Shown here: positions 31,378 through 38,946 of the stretch, in pieces
Layout of the letters: each line of letters begins with the position of its first letter
How positions within the stretch are numbered: the first letter of the stretch is position 1
Origin: a virus
Virus record (IMG/VR): IMGVR_UViG_3300023278_002549
Coordinates: 1-42,645 of that record
Length of the DNA: 42,645 bases
Direction: 5' to 3' (one strand)
The notes under the pieces: model-generated
What the model was told of the DNA's origin: nothing
The model's database searches: none
What the model saw: only the letters and a program-made list of their open reading frames with translations
Translations under genes and position numbers: made by a program

Positions 31378-31607
31378 AAACCCGCGACGATTTCCAACAC
31401 TTTCATGTAGTCCTTGACGCTAAGTTTATTCATGACAGAAGGTGACTGTGCGCACAGTATCCCACCAAGGTCTAAGAAATCTCCTTGCTTAGGCTCCATG
31501 GGCATTCCGCGAAGATCTTTCGCCGTAGCGTCCCTAAAGCTTAGCTCTTTAATTTCCTCACTCCCTTGAATGATCGGAGAAGTTAGCGCCAGAGTCACGT
31601 TAGACAT
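31341..31607 (-). CDS. Tail assembly chaperone (Mu gp41-like)
   Basis: This 88-residue protein sits between the tube and the tape measure, where all contractile and lambda-like phages place the chaperone that coats the tape measure. It contains IQGSEEIKELSFRDATAKDL (13-32) and a helical second half (VKDYMKVLEIVAGFISGG). It carries a slippery GGGTTTT eleven codons before its stop, giving a longer minor product. The start overlaps the tube stop by one base. Confidence 0.85.
   Translation of the reverse strand: MSNVTLALTSPIIQGSEEIKELSFRDATAKDLRGMPMEPKQGDFLDLGGILCAQSPSVMNKLSVKDYMKVLEIVAGFISGGQETGENG
31377..31383 (-). other. GGGTTTT slippery heptamer (-1 frameshift site)
   Basis: Read leftward the codons are GCG GGT TTT ATT, so the heptamer is in the canonical X XXY YYZ register. 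Slipping leads into the GpE-like frame. GGGTTTT is not the strongest heptamer in bacteria but is used in tail genes. No strong downstream pseudoknot was searched for. Confidence 0.7.
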
Positions 31608-31969
31608 TAGGCTACCTCTTCTCCTGAGATGCCTTCGAATTTAGCGGCGATTTCACCCTCTTCAGTAGTTACATTCCCGTCGCCTGCGAACCAAGCTTCA
31701 CGCAAAACAATAACTTTACCGTTTGCTAATTCCAAAGTGAGAGTTGCATCTTTTGTGTTCAAGAGAGCCACAACATCAAGTTGCGAACTATCAGTGATAA
31801 CGCCTTCGATCATAGGAATCTGTGGCAATTCTTTGTAGCCGTGTACTTGATCGGCTCCCACAATTCCTTCTCTCTTTGGTTGACCTAAATTATAGGTCCA
31901 AGAACCCTTAGCGCGTAATTGCGCTCCATTTGCTTTTACAAATAAAATCCCACCAACTCGTTCAGCCAT
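31607..31969 (-). CDS. Tail tube protein (Mu gpM-like)
   Basis: A 120-residue contractile tail tube protein. RVGGILFVKANGAQLRAKGS at the start, LGQPKREGIVGADQVHGYKE in the middle and TLELANGKVIVLREAWFAGD near the end match the Mu/Mu-like tube family. It forms the inner tube through which DNA passes. It follows the sheath gene by 17 bp. Confidence 0.9.
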   Translation of the reverse strand: MAERVGGILFVKANGAQLRAKGSWTYNLGQPKREGIVGADQVHGYKELPQIPMIEGVITDSSQLDVVALLNTKDATLTLELANGKVIVLREAWFAGDGNVTTEEGEIAAKFEGISGEEVA

Positions 31970-31986
31970 TTTCTTATCTCACTTTC

Positions 31987-33453
31987 TTACAATAAAAATT
32001 GTATTTGAACCCCAAGAATCACAAGTTGATTTATGAGATCCGGACTCATGCGAATATCCAAACGGTTTACATCCGTTGCATTTATCTCGACAATCAAATC
32101 ATTTTTGAATTGATCGAAACCCTCTACAAGTCCTTTTTCTTCCCATTGTCTGAAAATTGAAAAACATTCAGCCTTAGCAACTTTCGGAGTAATAACCGCT
32201 TGGCCAGGACCGAAGCGAGTGCCATCCTTCGCCAATTTGTGACGAGGATAACGAGAAGTCATAAGAGCTTTGAAAGAATACCGAAGATAAGAAAGTGTCA
32301 AAAGCACATTCAAATCAAGATAACTTGGATCAGCTACGTTGAAAGCGTTCAACTGATAAGTCGTAATGAGTCTTTCAATTTGAATAGTATTTCCGGGACC
32401 GATATTGAGAGAAGCAATACCGTCAAACAAAAGAGTATTTCTTTCGCTCATGATAAAGCGGTCAATTTCGTTAGGCCCTAGAATACCTTTTACTTGAAGA
32501 GTTTGAAAAGGACGAGCCGGGTCAATAGCGCCTTGCAAAGCTACAACAGCCGCGACACCTGCTGCGATTTCCGAAGGAGGTGTAGGAAATTTATAAGCCC
32601 CGATAATCACCGAGTGCTTAGAATTTCTAGACTGTCCAAGAGTCGCCAAATTCCCGAGAGTATCCGACTGCGCTGCAATCATGACGCCTTCATTTTGTCG
32701 TAGAGGCCCCCAACGATCAAGAAGCTCCGCTTCCATAGCCGTCAAAGAAGTCGCATCCACATACGGGTTAGCGATAATGTGATATTGAATTTCGCCCATA
32801 GCAGAAATTAAATTTGTAAGAATAGGGTTAGTAGCACCCGATGCCATTGCAACAATTGCTACAGCAACACCAGAGGGATTAGCTTCACTGGCTTGATAAT
32901 TCAAACGGAGATCAATTTTGTTACCATTTGATCCTTTATTTTTAGCAGTCAATGTAACTACGTTAGTAGCTACCGTGCTTGTAACTGCAAGAGTTGTAAC
33001 TAAGTTGATAGCAGCATTAATATTCGCTGCAATAGTATTTTGCGCATCGCCCGAGCTAACACCAACTTGAACGAGCTGGCCGCCAACATAAAGACTGATA
33101 GTCCCTGCCGCAGTAGCTGGGCCAGTGACGGTAAGAGTGCCAGTAGCCGCAACACCTGCACCGTTGTCAGCTAAAGGAATTGCCCAGACTTCAGTAGTGG
33201 TATTGTTTTTAAACCATTGAATGAACATTCTGTGCAACATCGAGCCAACACCAAAAAGTGTTTGGGCTTGGGCAGCACTAGAAACTAAAACTGGCACTTC
33301 TACGGTAGCCGTACCCGCTGCAGTTTTCTGGCCGTAAATTAACCCTTTATACGTTTGAAGAGCAAGACCTTGTACCGCTCTTGAATTATCAAATTCCGCA
33401 TAAAAAAGTGGCACTCTTAAATTGCTTGGAATACTGTTAAATGAAATCGACAT
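31987..33453 (-). CDS. Contractile tail sheath protein (Mu gpL-like)
   Basis: A 488-residue sheath protein. SFNSIPSNLRVPLFYAEFDN at the start, then VPVLVSSAAQAQTLFGVGSM, MFIQWFKNNTTTEVWAIPLA and the C-terminal VNRLDIRMSPDLINQLVILG are typical of the Mu sheath family. A beta-rich insertion (about 100-200) decorates the outer surface. This gene proves the tail is contractile. Confidence 0.93.
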   Translation of the reverse strand: MSISFNSIPSNLRVPLFYAEFDNSRAVQGLALQTYKGLIYGQKTAAGTATVEVPVLVSSAAQAQTLFGVGSMLHRMFIQWFKNNTTTEVWAIPLADNGAGVAATGTLTVTGPATAAGTISLYVGGQLVQVGVSSGDAQNTIAANINAAINLVTTLAVTSTVATNVVTLTAKNKGSNGNKIDLRLNYQASEANPSGVAVAIVAMASGATNPILTNLISAMGEIQYHIIANPYVDATSLTAMEAELLDRWGPLRQNEGVMIAAQSDTLGNLATLGQSRNSKHSVIIGAYKFPTPPSEIAAGVAAVVALQGAIDPARPFQTLQVKGILGPNEIDRFIMSERNTLLFDGIASLNIGPGNTIQIERLITTYQLNAFNVADPSYLDLNVLLTLSYLRYSFKALMTSRYPRHKLAKDGTRFGPGQAVITPKVAKAECFSIFRQWEEKGLVEGFDQFKNDLIVEINATDVNRLDIRMSPDLINQLVILGVQIQFLL

Positions 33454-33455
33454 GG

Positions 33456-33677
33456 TTATTCATCCCCCTTGGTTTTTTCTTTTGTCTTTTTAACTTCGGG
33501 CAAATCACCCTTGGCTTTTTCTGTTTCGGCATTTCCTACAAGCTCTACATCCCCGCATTGGATTCTTCGAACCCAATACGTTGACTGTTCTACTGACTTG
33601 CCCTCGGGAGGCAACGGGTGCTTGGTTTTCTCGCACCTTATCAGAAGCCCCTTGGCAGGTTTTACGTGTATTTTCAT
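33456..33677 (-). CDS. DUF2635 protein (Mu gp38-like)
   Basis: A 73-residue DUF2635 protein with MKIHVKPAKGLLIRCEKT, the LPPEGKSV turn and YWVRRIQCGDVEL, followed by a charged tail. It always lies just before the sheath gene in Mu-like tails. Its role is not known; a link to sheath or tail assembly is inferred from position. It ends two bp before the sheath start. Confidence 0.82.
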   Translation of the reverse strand: MKIHVKPAKGLLIRCEKTKHPLPPEGKSVEQSTYWVRRIQCGDVELVGNAETEKAKGDLPEVKKTKEKTKGDE

Positions 33678-33693
33678 CTTTCATGCTCTCCCA

Positions 33694-34233
33694 TTATGGC
33701 ACAACGTCCGCTTTCCCCAGCAAGTCAGGAGTTTGGTTATCTCCTACCTTCATGGTGAAATCAGCGCCTTTATAATCTTTTAAATCTTGCTGAGCAGGTG
33801 CATCAGTAAAATACTTAACGTCAAACTGAAGAATAGCCGAAGCCGTGAGGGTATCGCCCTCTTTTTTTTGTATCATCTCTGTGCCTGTCAAGACGCAATC
33901 ACTCGCCTTGCTACCTAAAGTTTCGTCTACATGGATGGCATTTTCAACCTCAAGACAAAGTTTATCCACAATGTCGTCGGAGCTTTCGTCATCCTGCACA
34001 ATAACCTCAACCGCTAGTGTGAGAGTCCTTTTCAAATTCCTAGGCGCAGTATCATAAATCTCACTGGTCTCGGTAAGAGTATAAATAGAAATAGCCGGGA
34101 GTTCTTCCGCTGGCCAATATGGACGAAATCTATTTTTAGAAAAGCTCTTAACATCAGAAATTTTATCTTTAAGAATTTGAAAAACGGAGTCTCTAATCTC
34201 TCGTCTAGGATGTAATATCTCTCCTGTACTCAT
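33694..34233 (-). CDS. Tail terminator-like protein (gpU/Mu gp37 type)
   Basis: A 179-residue protein. IRDSVFQILKDK near the N-terminus, then RPYWPAEELPAISIYTLTET (38-57) and LTLAVEVIVQDDESSDDIVD fit the minor-tail-protein-U-like family, which caps the finished tail and joins it to the head. A second small domain follows (about 105-145). It sits between the connector gpFII-like gene and DUF2635, the expected place. Confidence 0.7.
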   Translation of the reverse strand: MSTGEILHPRREIRDSVFQILKDKISDVKSFSKNRFRPYWPAEELPAISIYTLTETSEIYDTAPRNLKRTLTLAVEVIVQDDESSDDIVDKLCLEVENAIHVDETLGSKASDCVLTGTEMIQKKEGDTLTASAILQFDVKYFTDAPAQQDLKDYKGADFTMKVGDNQTPDLLGKADVVP

Positions 34234-34559
34234 GGCAGTTTATGAAGATAGAGCTTCGCCCCACCATTTGTGTCCTTGCGCACATCGATTATCCTATAAA
34301 GAACGCCTTTGACCAAAGCCTTGTCGTCCTTAATTGGGTATTCCTTAAGTTCGGCCAACTTCACTCCCAAAACAGGAATTACTGAAGTAACACCAGCTTC
34401 GATATTCGGGTCAGCTTCCTGGTACTCATTATCGAAGATTCCTCTAACTTTGTAGCTGGTACCTTTTTTTGGCATGTAAGTAAACATGCCATCCATATCA
34501 GTCCCAAAAGTATCTAGGCATACATCAAGCACGCCATCGGTCATTTCATCCCAGCTCAT
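34230..34559 (-). CDS. Head-tail attachment protein (lambda gpFII-like)
   Basis: A 109-residue connector protein. YKVRGIFDNEYQEADPNIEA and VLGVKLAELKEYPIKDDKAL, then YRIIDVRKDTNGGAKLYLHK, match the gpFII attachment family, which completes the head and provides the site for the tail. It overlaps the tail terminator start by four bases (ATGA). Confidence 0.75.
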   Translation of the reverse strand: MSWDEMTDGVLDVCLDTFGTDMDGMFTYMPKKGTSYKVRGIFDNEYQEADPNIEAGVTSVIPVLGVKLAELKEYPIKDDKALVKGVLYRIIDVRKDTNGGAKLYLHKLP

Positions 34560-34569
34560 AAATTAAAAT

Positions 34570-34598
34570 GCGGCTGTGGATACTAGCCCCACAACCGC
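34570..34598 (-). terminator. Hairpin between DUF2190 and connector genes
   Basis: On the leftward transcript GCGGTTGTGG pairs with CCACAGCCGC over ten base pairs (one G-U) around a nine-base loop, followed by ATTTTAATTT. It lies 35 bp after the DUF2190 stop and 11 bp before the connector start. It probably trims or attenuates transcription so that capsid proteins are made in excess of connector and tail proteins. Confidence 0.55.
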
Positions 34599-34632
34599 AA
34601 AACATTCTTTCCTTATTAGAAAATTTCTTTTC

Positions 34633-34968
34633 TTAGAAGCTACCATTTAGTCGTACTTTTCCAAGTACAAGCCCTGCCGTCGCTGCGACTGGCAAAATAG
34701 CAACACCGATTAAGGTATTCGTCGCTGCAGTAGTGGTAACATTTTTAGCCGCGTCGTCCCAATAGACTTTCACGCCTTGTGTCCAAGCCTGAGAATCTGC
34801 TTTCGCAAGTTCAAAAACTCCCTCTACATTAAAAGAGCCCTCGGCACCGTTAGCTACGTCAGAAACTGATACACCAAAAACCGAGCCTACTTTGGCTCCC
34901 GCTCCGGCGAGTACAGCGTAAGGAGCCGTAAGTTTTAGTACGTCGCCTTCTTGAATTGCATTTTTCAT
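34633..34968 (-). CDS. DUF2190 capsid decoration-like protein
   Basis: A 111-residue DUF2190-family protein: the segment GDVLKLTAPYAVLAGAGAKV (8-27), FGVSVSDVANGAEG, FNVEGVFELAKADSQAWTQG and GVKVYWDD. Members are thought to be capsid-stabilising or decoration proteins and follow the capsid gene. AAAGGA before the ATG is a strong ribosome-binding site, fitting high expression. Confidence 0.82.
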   Translation of the reverse strand: MKNAIQEGDVLKLTAPYAVLAGAGAKVGSVFGVSVSDVANGAEGSFNVEGVFELAKADSQAWTQGVKVYWDDAAKNVTTTAATNTLIGVAILPVAATAGLVLGKVRLNGSF

Positions 34969-34991
34969 TTTTAAAATCCTTTCTTTAATCA

Positions 34992-35009
34992 GGGGTCATT
35001 CAAGACCCC
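34992..35009. terminator. Small hairpin between capsid and DUF2190 genes
   Basis: GGGGTC (34992-34997) and GACCCC (35004-35009) form a perfect six-bp stem with a six-base loop. No T-run follows. It may protect the capsid mRNA 3' end, or partly stop transcription. It is short and could be chance. Confidence 0.35.
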
Positions 35010-35025
35010 ATCCATTTTCTTTTAA

Positions 35026-37065
35026 TTAAGCTCCGTTGTTAAGGTAGAGACCACGGAAATCGATAGCTTTCGCTGCGAAATCATGGCGTGCTTTAACACG
35101 AATACCGTCAACATCGAATCCCATTTCAGTCTCAGTAAATACGCCTTCATTTCCTTCAAGGTAGCAATACTCAACTGTATCGATAAGACCTTGGCCAGCT
35201 ACCAGGTACCAAGCAGTAGCACTTGTGTCATCGAGACGAGGCTCAACGATCAAAGACATACTGTTTTGGAAAGGGTTAACCGCTAAGGAAGTAGCAGGGA
35301 CGATGTTAGGAACAATACCTTGATTAAGAAATTGTTGACCGATAGTTTCGAGAGCCGCAGGGACAAGCAAGAAACCGGGGCGAAGATTTAATACTCTCGA
35401 ACCCGCTTTTTGCTTACGCATTGCCGCTCTACCAACACCAAGGGAGTTGACTGAAATCGCTGTTCCAGTCGAGGTAAAGTTTTTGTGAGTAGCCGCTTCA
35501 AAGAGAGCCAGTGAGTCAGCAAGAGCCGCGTTAGCAGTCAGAATCGAGTAAACGATGTCAGACTCTAAAGCTGCGCTTGCGATACCAGCTCCAGCTGCCA
35601 ATCGGCTAAACGCCGAAAGGTCATCATTGATAACCGCTTGGCGAGTAACTGCAACCATACCCGCGTAAGTAGCGAGTTGATAGCTTTCTTTGCTGTCGGC
35701 AACAGTCTTGTACTCGATTTCTCCGCCTTCCAAAACTTTTGTTAAGCTAGGGAAATTTCCGAGTTGTGTTCTGTTGATATTTTTGAAATCCGGCGCGCTT
35801 CCGCGTTTAGCCCATGGCAAGAAAGTACGAGGACTTTCTTCGTAAGCTTGACGTAAAGTTTTATTGATCGCATCGGCAAGGATAGAGGGAAAATCGCTAG
35901 TAGAGTGAAATGCTCTTTTTACGATTTCCATTTGACTCATGCCGCCGGTTTTAACACCGCTGCGCTCAACACAAAGACGAGCAAGTTCTTTAAAAGAATA
36001 ACCCATAACGGGTTTTCCAAGCTCAGTGAGCTTATGTTTTCCAGGATCGGCGCGGTGAAGGAGTGCTTCCCCGGCAGATTTACGGAAAGTTTCGTCAGCG
36101 TCACGAGTTACTGTGATAGAAGGATTAGCTCCCTGAATTTCAGTAGCGTCTTTTTGTGACCACATATCGATAATTTGCTTTCTAGCTTCGTTAATAGAAA
36201 CTCCTTTAGCGATAAGTTCACTCGCGAATTTATCGTCAAGCTTAGCAGCCTTAACTGCCTTACCAATTTCGAGAATGCGCGAGCGTTCTTGCTCAACACC
36301 TTCTTTTTTGGCTGCTTCTTCGATTTTAGCAGGGTCGCTAGATGCGACAGGCTCCGCATTTTCAATTACTTCTTTTGGCATTTCTGAAATCTCCTCTTGT
36401 GTTTCCTGTGCATTAGCACTTGATTCTTCTTTAATTTCTTTTGGGGGCTCGTTTGCTACGGGCTCATCCACTTTTTCATCACTCACTATTTCTACCTCAT
36501 TTAAGCTTTCTTCGTTAGAACGCTTTCGCATTTGCGCGCTATAATCCGCAGGAATTGCTACAACTGAAGCCTCAAACGGCTCCCAGTCAATGGCTCTCAT
36601 AACTTTAGGACTTCCAGTTTCTTTACCAGTCTCGTCTTTATATTTATAAACGCGATAACCGATAGAGATATTTTTAAGAAAACCTGTTTCAATTTTACGC
36701 CAAATAGTTTCAACGTCAGGAGTATCCGGGAAAGCAAGAGTAGCGATTAGATTTTCGCCGTCGATTCTATACCCGCGAATCTGTCCAATAACATCACTTA
36801 AATCTTTAACCCCACCAAAGAAGGCTGTGCCATGGTTATTTAGAACTGGCATCGCGCCGCTAGATAATCTTTCTTGGCGAATAGAACTAGGAAGCATAGA
36901 GAGAATTTCTTTAAATTCACCTTGCGACCATGAGAAGCTATCTACCGGCAAAGTGCTAGTGATAATAGCCTCTACTGTTCTTTCTTTTGAGTTAATTGTG
37001 CTGGGAAGAATCGCCGCCTTGGTATTCAACATCGGAATATTTTTTTTAATAATATTTTTTCCCAT
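35026..37065 (-). CDS. Fused prohead protease and major capsid protein
   Basis: A 679-residue fusion. The N-terminal 185 residues are an HK97-type prohead protease: His78 in VLNNHGTAF, Ser134 in LKNISIGYRV, and the motif FEASVVAIPADY. An acidic, lysine-rich coiled-coil linker (about 190-300) probably serves as scaffold. The capsid domain follows from about 340 to the end (TFLPWAKRGSAPDFKNINRT, VTRQAVINDDLSAFSRLA, RVLNLRPGFLLVPAALETIG). The protease should cut itself and the linker away during maturation. An internal ATG before MPKEVIENAEPV could make a scaffold-capsid form without protease. Confidence 0.9.
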   Translation of the reverse strand: MGKNIIKKNIPMLNTKAAILPSTINSKERTVEAIITSTLPVDSFSWSQGEFKEILSMLPSSIRQERLSSGAMPVLNNHGTAFFGGVKDLSDVIGQIRGYRIDGENLIATLAFPDTPDVETIWRKIETGFLKNISIGYRVYKYKDETGKETGSPKVMRAIDWEPFEASVVAIPADYSAQMRKRSNEESLNEVEIVSDEKVDEPVANEPPKEIKEESSANAQETQEEISEMPKEVIENAEPVASSDPAKIEEAAKKEGVEQERSRILEIGKAVKAAKLDDKFASELIAKGVSINEARKQIIDMWSQKDATEIQGANPSITVTRDADETFRKSAGEALLHRADPGKHKLTELGKPVMGYSFKELARLCVERSGVKTGGMSQMEIVKRAFHSTSDFPSILADAINKTLRQAYEESPRTFLPWAKRGSAPDFKNINRTQLGNFPSLTKVLEGGEIEYKTVADSKESYQLATYAGMVAVTRQAVINDDLSAFSRLAAGAGIASAALESDIVYSILTANAALADSLALFEAATHKNFTSTGTAISVNSLGVGRAAMRKQKAGSRVLNLRPGFLLVPAALETIGQQFLNQGIVPNIVPATSLAVNPFQNSMSLIVEPRLDDTSATAWYLVAGQGLIDTVEYCYLEGNEGVFTETEMGFDVDGIRVKARHDFAAKAIDFRGLYLNNGA

Positions 37066-37154
37066 AACTTAAGATGTCAGACTACAGTGTGCTGGTCGAA
37101 ATATGCTTTTTCAAGTAGCAAGTTAATTTTAATTTTACGCGGTGTTATTATTTT

Positions 37155-37163
37155 GGGTGTCAA
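37155..37163 (-). promoter_or_regulatory. TTGACACCC element upstream of the capsid gene
   Basis: The 102-bp gap between the portal stop and the capsid start holds TTGACACCC on the leftward strand, identical to the element upstream of the holin-like gene (16730-16738). TAAAAT follows at 37132-37137, with 20 bp between the hexamers, which is long for a sigma-70 promoter. It is a candidate late or capsid-specific promoter. Confidence 0.35.
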
Positions 37164-37167
37164 CCGT

Positions 37168-38640
37168 TTATTTTGGCTGATTTCCTGGATCTTTTCTAGG
37201 GTCGGTATCGAGGGTTAACTTTAGCACATCAGTCTTCTTATTATCTGACGCGATCTCCTCTAGAACTTCATCAGGCTGATAGCCATTTTGGCGTATAGCT
37301 TCTGACAAAGAAATAAGCCCGGATCTAACCTGAGATTTTGTAGCTTCTGTCTCTTTAACCGGGTCGATCATTTCTCGACGCGGTGCCGTCCAAGTTGCGA
37401 CCACTTTATCGCTTCCATAACCTGCAAGTGTGGCAGCCTCAGTAAACCACCGCCAAACAGGAATACAAAAACGCGGGATCATGACGTGTCTTCGCCATAC
37501 GTCAATATTTCTTTGAAATTCTATCCAACCCATTCGACCACTAGAAAAATTCACTTGGCTGTAGTCGTTAGTCAGAGTTTCAAAAGTAATACCAATACCA
37601 CTCGCTATAGAGCGGAGTTGCGCATTAGAAAATTGCGAGAAATCCCCACTCGATGGAGGATTTGCAAACTCAATACTCGTTCCCGGTGGGAGAGCTACAC
37701 TAGAACCCGGCTCTAACTTCTCGGGAATAGCTGAGGGAGTTGTACCTGAGGTTAAATCGTAAGCGTCAGCCGATGTCACAAAAGAGGTAAAACACGCAGA
37801 GACTTTTTGTCTCATTAAAGTAAAATCCGAGTAATCGCCTAAGTCTTTTAGCTTGAGCATGATCGGAGCAAGCCAAGGAATGCCCCGCACTTGCCCAGGT
37901 CTTTCTGTTCTAAAAAGATGTATAATTTCTTCAGCTGGGACTCTCTGAGAAATTAATCCCTTGATATCCTGAATCCCGAAAATATCTCCAGGATGTCTTG
38001 GGAATAGCCAGTAGGCTACCCTTCTACCAAGCTTATCAAACTCGACACCTTGAATAGTAAAATTACCATTATCGAAAATCTGACCGTCTCTGACAGTGTC
38101 AATAAAATCCGGCTCTAAAATTTGAAGCTGCATGGGAATATCCATGCCAAAGCCTGAACTTCTTTTGACCCGACGAATTAATACTTCGCCACTTTCAAAA
38201 ACGGTATGCCACACCAATGCTTGCAGGCCATAGAAGTTATTAGTTCCGTCATGGTCGCAGTCTAAACTCTCCGACCAGCTTAGCCACTCACTTTGAAACT
38301 TATTAGCACGACCCGCCGTCTTTGCCTGCGCCTTGGCTATAATACCCTCGCCTATAGTATTTGACACGATGGCTTGGGCAGCTCTTCGAGCATATGGCTC
38401 GTTACGAATCAAATCGCGTGAGCGATTACGCAAACGAAATAGGGATATTTTATTTTCAGCGTTCTGCGAACTGTGCGAAGTATTCCACTTCTCTGTTCGC
38501 CTACCGATATCCGCACCGTCGTATGCTCTAAGCAGATTCTTAGCCTTGTCTTGCATCACACGAGCGTGCATACGCCTTAGACCAGCTTGAGGAGATGCCC
38601 AAGCGATTGCTCTATCTAACCAAGTTTCACCCATCTTCAT
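37168..38640 (-). CDS. Portal protein (lambda gpB family)
   Basis: A 490-residue lambda-type portal. LRRMHARVMQDKAKNLLRAY, DLIRNEPYARRAAQAIVSNT (74-93), GEVLIRRVKRS near 150, EIIHLFRTERPGQVRGIPWL and LTNDYSQVNFSSGRMGWIEF are family signatures. It forms the dodecameric ring at one capsid vertex where terminase docks. It overlaps the gpW-like gene by 14 bp. Confidence 0.93.
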   Translation of the reverse strand: MKMGETWLDRAIAWASPQAGLRRMHARVMQDKAKNLLRAYDGADIGRRTEKWNTSHSSQNAENKISLFRLRNRSRDLIRNEPYARRAAQAIVSNTIGEGIIAKAQAKTAGRANKFQSEWLSWSESLDCDHDGTNNFYGLQALVWHTVFESGEVLIRRVKRSSGFGMDIPMQLQILEPDFIDTVRDGQIFDNGNFTIQGVEFDKLGRRVAYWLFPRHPGDIFGIQDIKGLISQRVPAEEIIHLFRTERPGQVRGIPWLAPIMLKLKDLGDYSDFTLMRQKVSACFTSFVTSADAYDLTSGTTPSAIPEKLEPGSSVALPPGTSIEFANPPSSGDFSQFSNAQLRSIASGIGITFETLTNDYSQVNFSSGRMGWIEFQRNIDVWRRHVMIPRFCIPVWRWFTEAATLAGYGSDKVVATWTAPRREMIDPVKETEATKSQVRSGLISLSEAIRQNGYQPDEVLEEIASDNKKTDVLKLTLDTDPRKDPGNQPK

Positions 38641-38869
38641 TATTCCTTGTTCCGCTTGGAACTGTGCCCTTCGAAGTTGAATGCTGAGTAACGTGCAAAG
38701 CGCCGGTAGTTATTCCAAGTTCTCTTCGCATAAGATCTCGCATACGAATCATGTCAGAGAGCGAGCGGTAAACAACTTTTTTATTGCCGTCGTATTGGAC
38801 TTCTAAAGCCCCGCTTGCCATCGCTTTTTCTAAGCTATCGAGCATTGCTTGAGTCCAGATTGATGCCAT
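38627..38869 (-). CDS. Head completion protein (lambda gpW-like)
   Basis: An 80-residue gpW-family protein: MLDSLEKAMASGALEVQYDG, KKVVYRSLSDMIRMRDLMRR, then a short basic tail. gpW stabilises the filled head and makes the site for gpFII. Position between terminase and portal is the lambda order. Confidence 0.85.
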   Translation of the reverse strand: MASIWTQAMLDSLEKAMASGALEVQYDGNKKVVYRSLSDMIRMRDLMRRELGITTGALHVTQHSTSKGTVPSGTRNNEDG

Positions 38870-38888
38870 TTAATTAGAGTATAAGGGC

Positions 38889-38911
38889 AAAAAGATCCTT
38901 TCTACGAGGAT
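38889..38911 (-). terminator. Weak hairpin with T-run after terminase
   Basis: On the leftward strand ATCCT and AGGAT form a five-bp stem followed by C and TTTTT, in the 77-bp gap between terminase and the gpW-like gene. The stem is short, so this would be a leaky terminator at best. Confidence 0.3.
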
Positions 38912-38946
38912 ACTTTAAAGTTTTTTAGACATACTGCACACATAAA

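Noticed and set aside
24633-33677. Mu-type transposable phage
   Set aside because: The tail genes are Mu-like, but no MuA/MuB transposase or Mu-type ends are present, and the terminal repeat with lambda terminase argues for cos packaging.
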